In this document: in pieces, positions 14,858 to 14,927 of the stretch
How the letters are laid out: each line of letters opens with the position of its first letter
Numbering within the stretch: position 1 is the stretch's first letter
DNA from: Flammeovirgaceae bacterium UBA4659
GTDB lineage: Bacteria; Bacteroidota; Bacteroidia; Cytophagales; Cyclobacteriaceae
NCBI GenBank assembly: GCA_002405445.1
Contig: DHLV01000237.1
Coordinates: 2,392-17,318, forward strand
DNA: 14,927 nucleotides
Direction: 5' to 3'
Position numbers and translations under genes: made by a program
The notes under the pieces: model-generated
The model's input: the letters and a program-made list of their open reading frames with translations, nothing else
Databases searched by the model: none
Told to the model about the DNA's origin: nothing

Positions 14858-14927
14858 ATCGTAACGAGGCAATAGGATCTTGTTCGGCAGCTTTGCGCGC
14901 GGGGGCAATTCCAAAAATTAAACCCAC
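14850..14927 (-). CDS. C-terminal end of a MacB/FtsX-type ABC transporter permease (partial)
   Basis: Reading in from the window edge on the minus strand gives 25 residues and TAA: VGLIFGIAPARKAAEQDPIASLRYE. The GxxPARKAAxxDPIxxLRYE ending is the signature C-terminus of MacB-type permeases (last membrane helix, then the PARKAA turn). Such permeases drive efflux or lipoprotein-related mechanotransmission together with a periplasmic adaptor and a TolC channel. The stop overlaps the start of the tolC-like gene by 8 bases. The rest of the gene, and probably the adaptor and ATPase genes, lie beyond the right edge. Confidence 0.87.
   Translation of the reverse strand: MGLIFGIAPARKAAEQDPIASLRYE

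Noticed and set aside
14858..14914. N-terminal extension of the TolC-like protein
   Set aside because: The extension has no signal-like sequence and is antisense-free coding for the ABC permease tail in another frame; the signal peptide starts at 14857.

Overview
The window looks like chromosomal DNA of a Bacteroidota bacterium, most likely of the Cytophagales type. This rests on three kinds of evidence. Several intergenic regions carry the Bacteroidota -7 promoter element TAnnTTTG. Most starts lack a Shine-Dalgarno sequence. The protein families (DUF5916, Bacteroidota-style YceI/MarR pair, compact M3 oligopeptidase, lipoprotein serine hydrolases) fit that phylum. The lineage is inferred; no rRNA or tRNA gene is present.

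Layout: (1) Positions 1-76 hold the last codons of an outer-membrane-type DUF5916 protein. (2) 113-1245 holds a secreted YceI-like protein and a MarR regulator, separated by a strong UUCG hairpin terminator that abuts the MarR start codon; a 12-bp palindrome lies in the yceI promoter. (3) 1250-2974 (minus) encodes an M3 family oligoendopeptidase. (4) 3063-6950 (plus) is a tight four-gene run: an SMP-30/gluconolactonase-like lipoprotein, a three-helix CBU_0592-type membrane protein and two tandem serine beta-lactamase-like hydrolases. (5) 6949-7651 is a HigB/HigA toxin-antitoxin cassette that looks more AT-rich than its neighbours. (6) 7652-8779 (minus) encodes a PaaE-like FAD/NAD(P)/2Fe-2S reductase. 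(7) 8982-11255 (minus) encodes a complete DUF5916 protein. (8) 11420-12021 is a small signal-anchored protein gene that appears broken by two frameshifts. (9) 12067-13410 encodes adenylosuccinate lyase (PurB). (10) 13403-14927 (minus) holds the end of a MacB/FtsX-type ABC permease, overlapping by 8 bases a TolC-family outer membrane protein.

How the genes fit together: most units look like housekeeping or envelope functions placed side by side. The clear functional units are yceI-marR, the SMP-30/CBU_0592/hydrolase run, higBA and the permease-tolC efflux pair. Three convergent gene pairs end within 4 bases of each other, abut, or overlap. Their transcripts must therefore run into the opposing gene unless they are stopped some other way.

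I found no mobile element, CRISPR array or RNA gene, and no convincing evidence of a wholly new system. The best leads are the broken cysteine-containing gene, the terminator placed on the MarR start, the operator-like dyads, the nearly leaderless toxin promoter and the uncharacterised SMP-30/CBU_0592/double-hydrolase operon.
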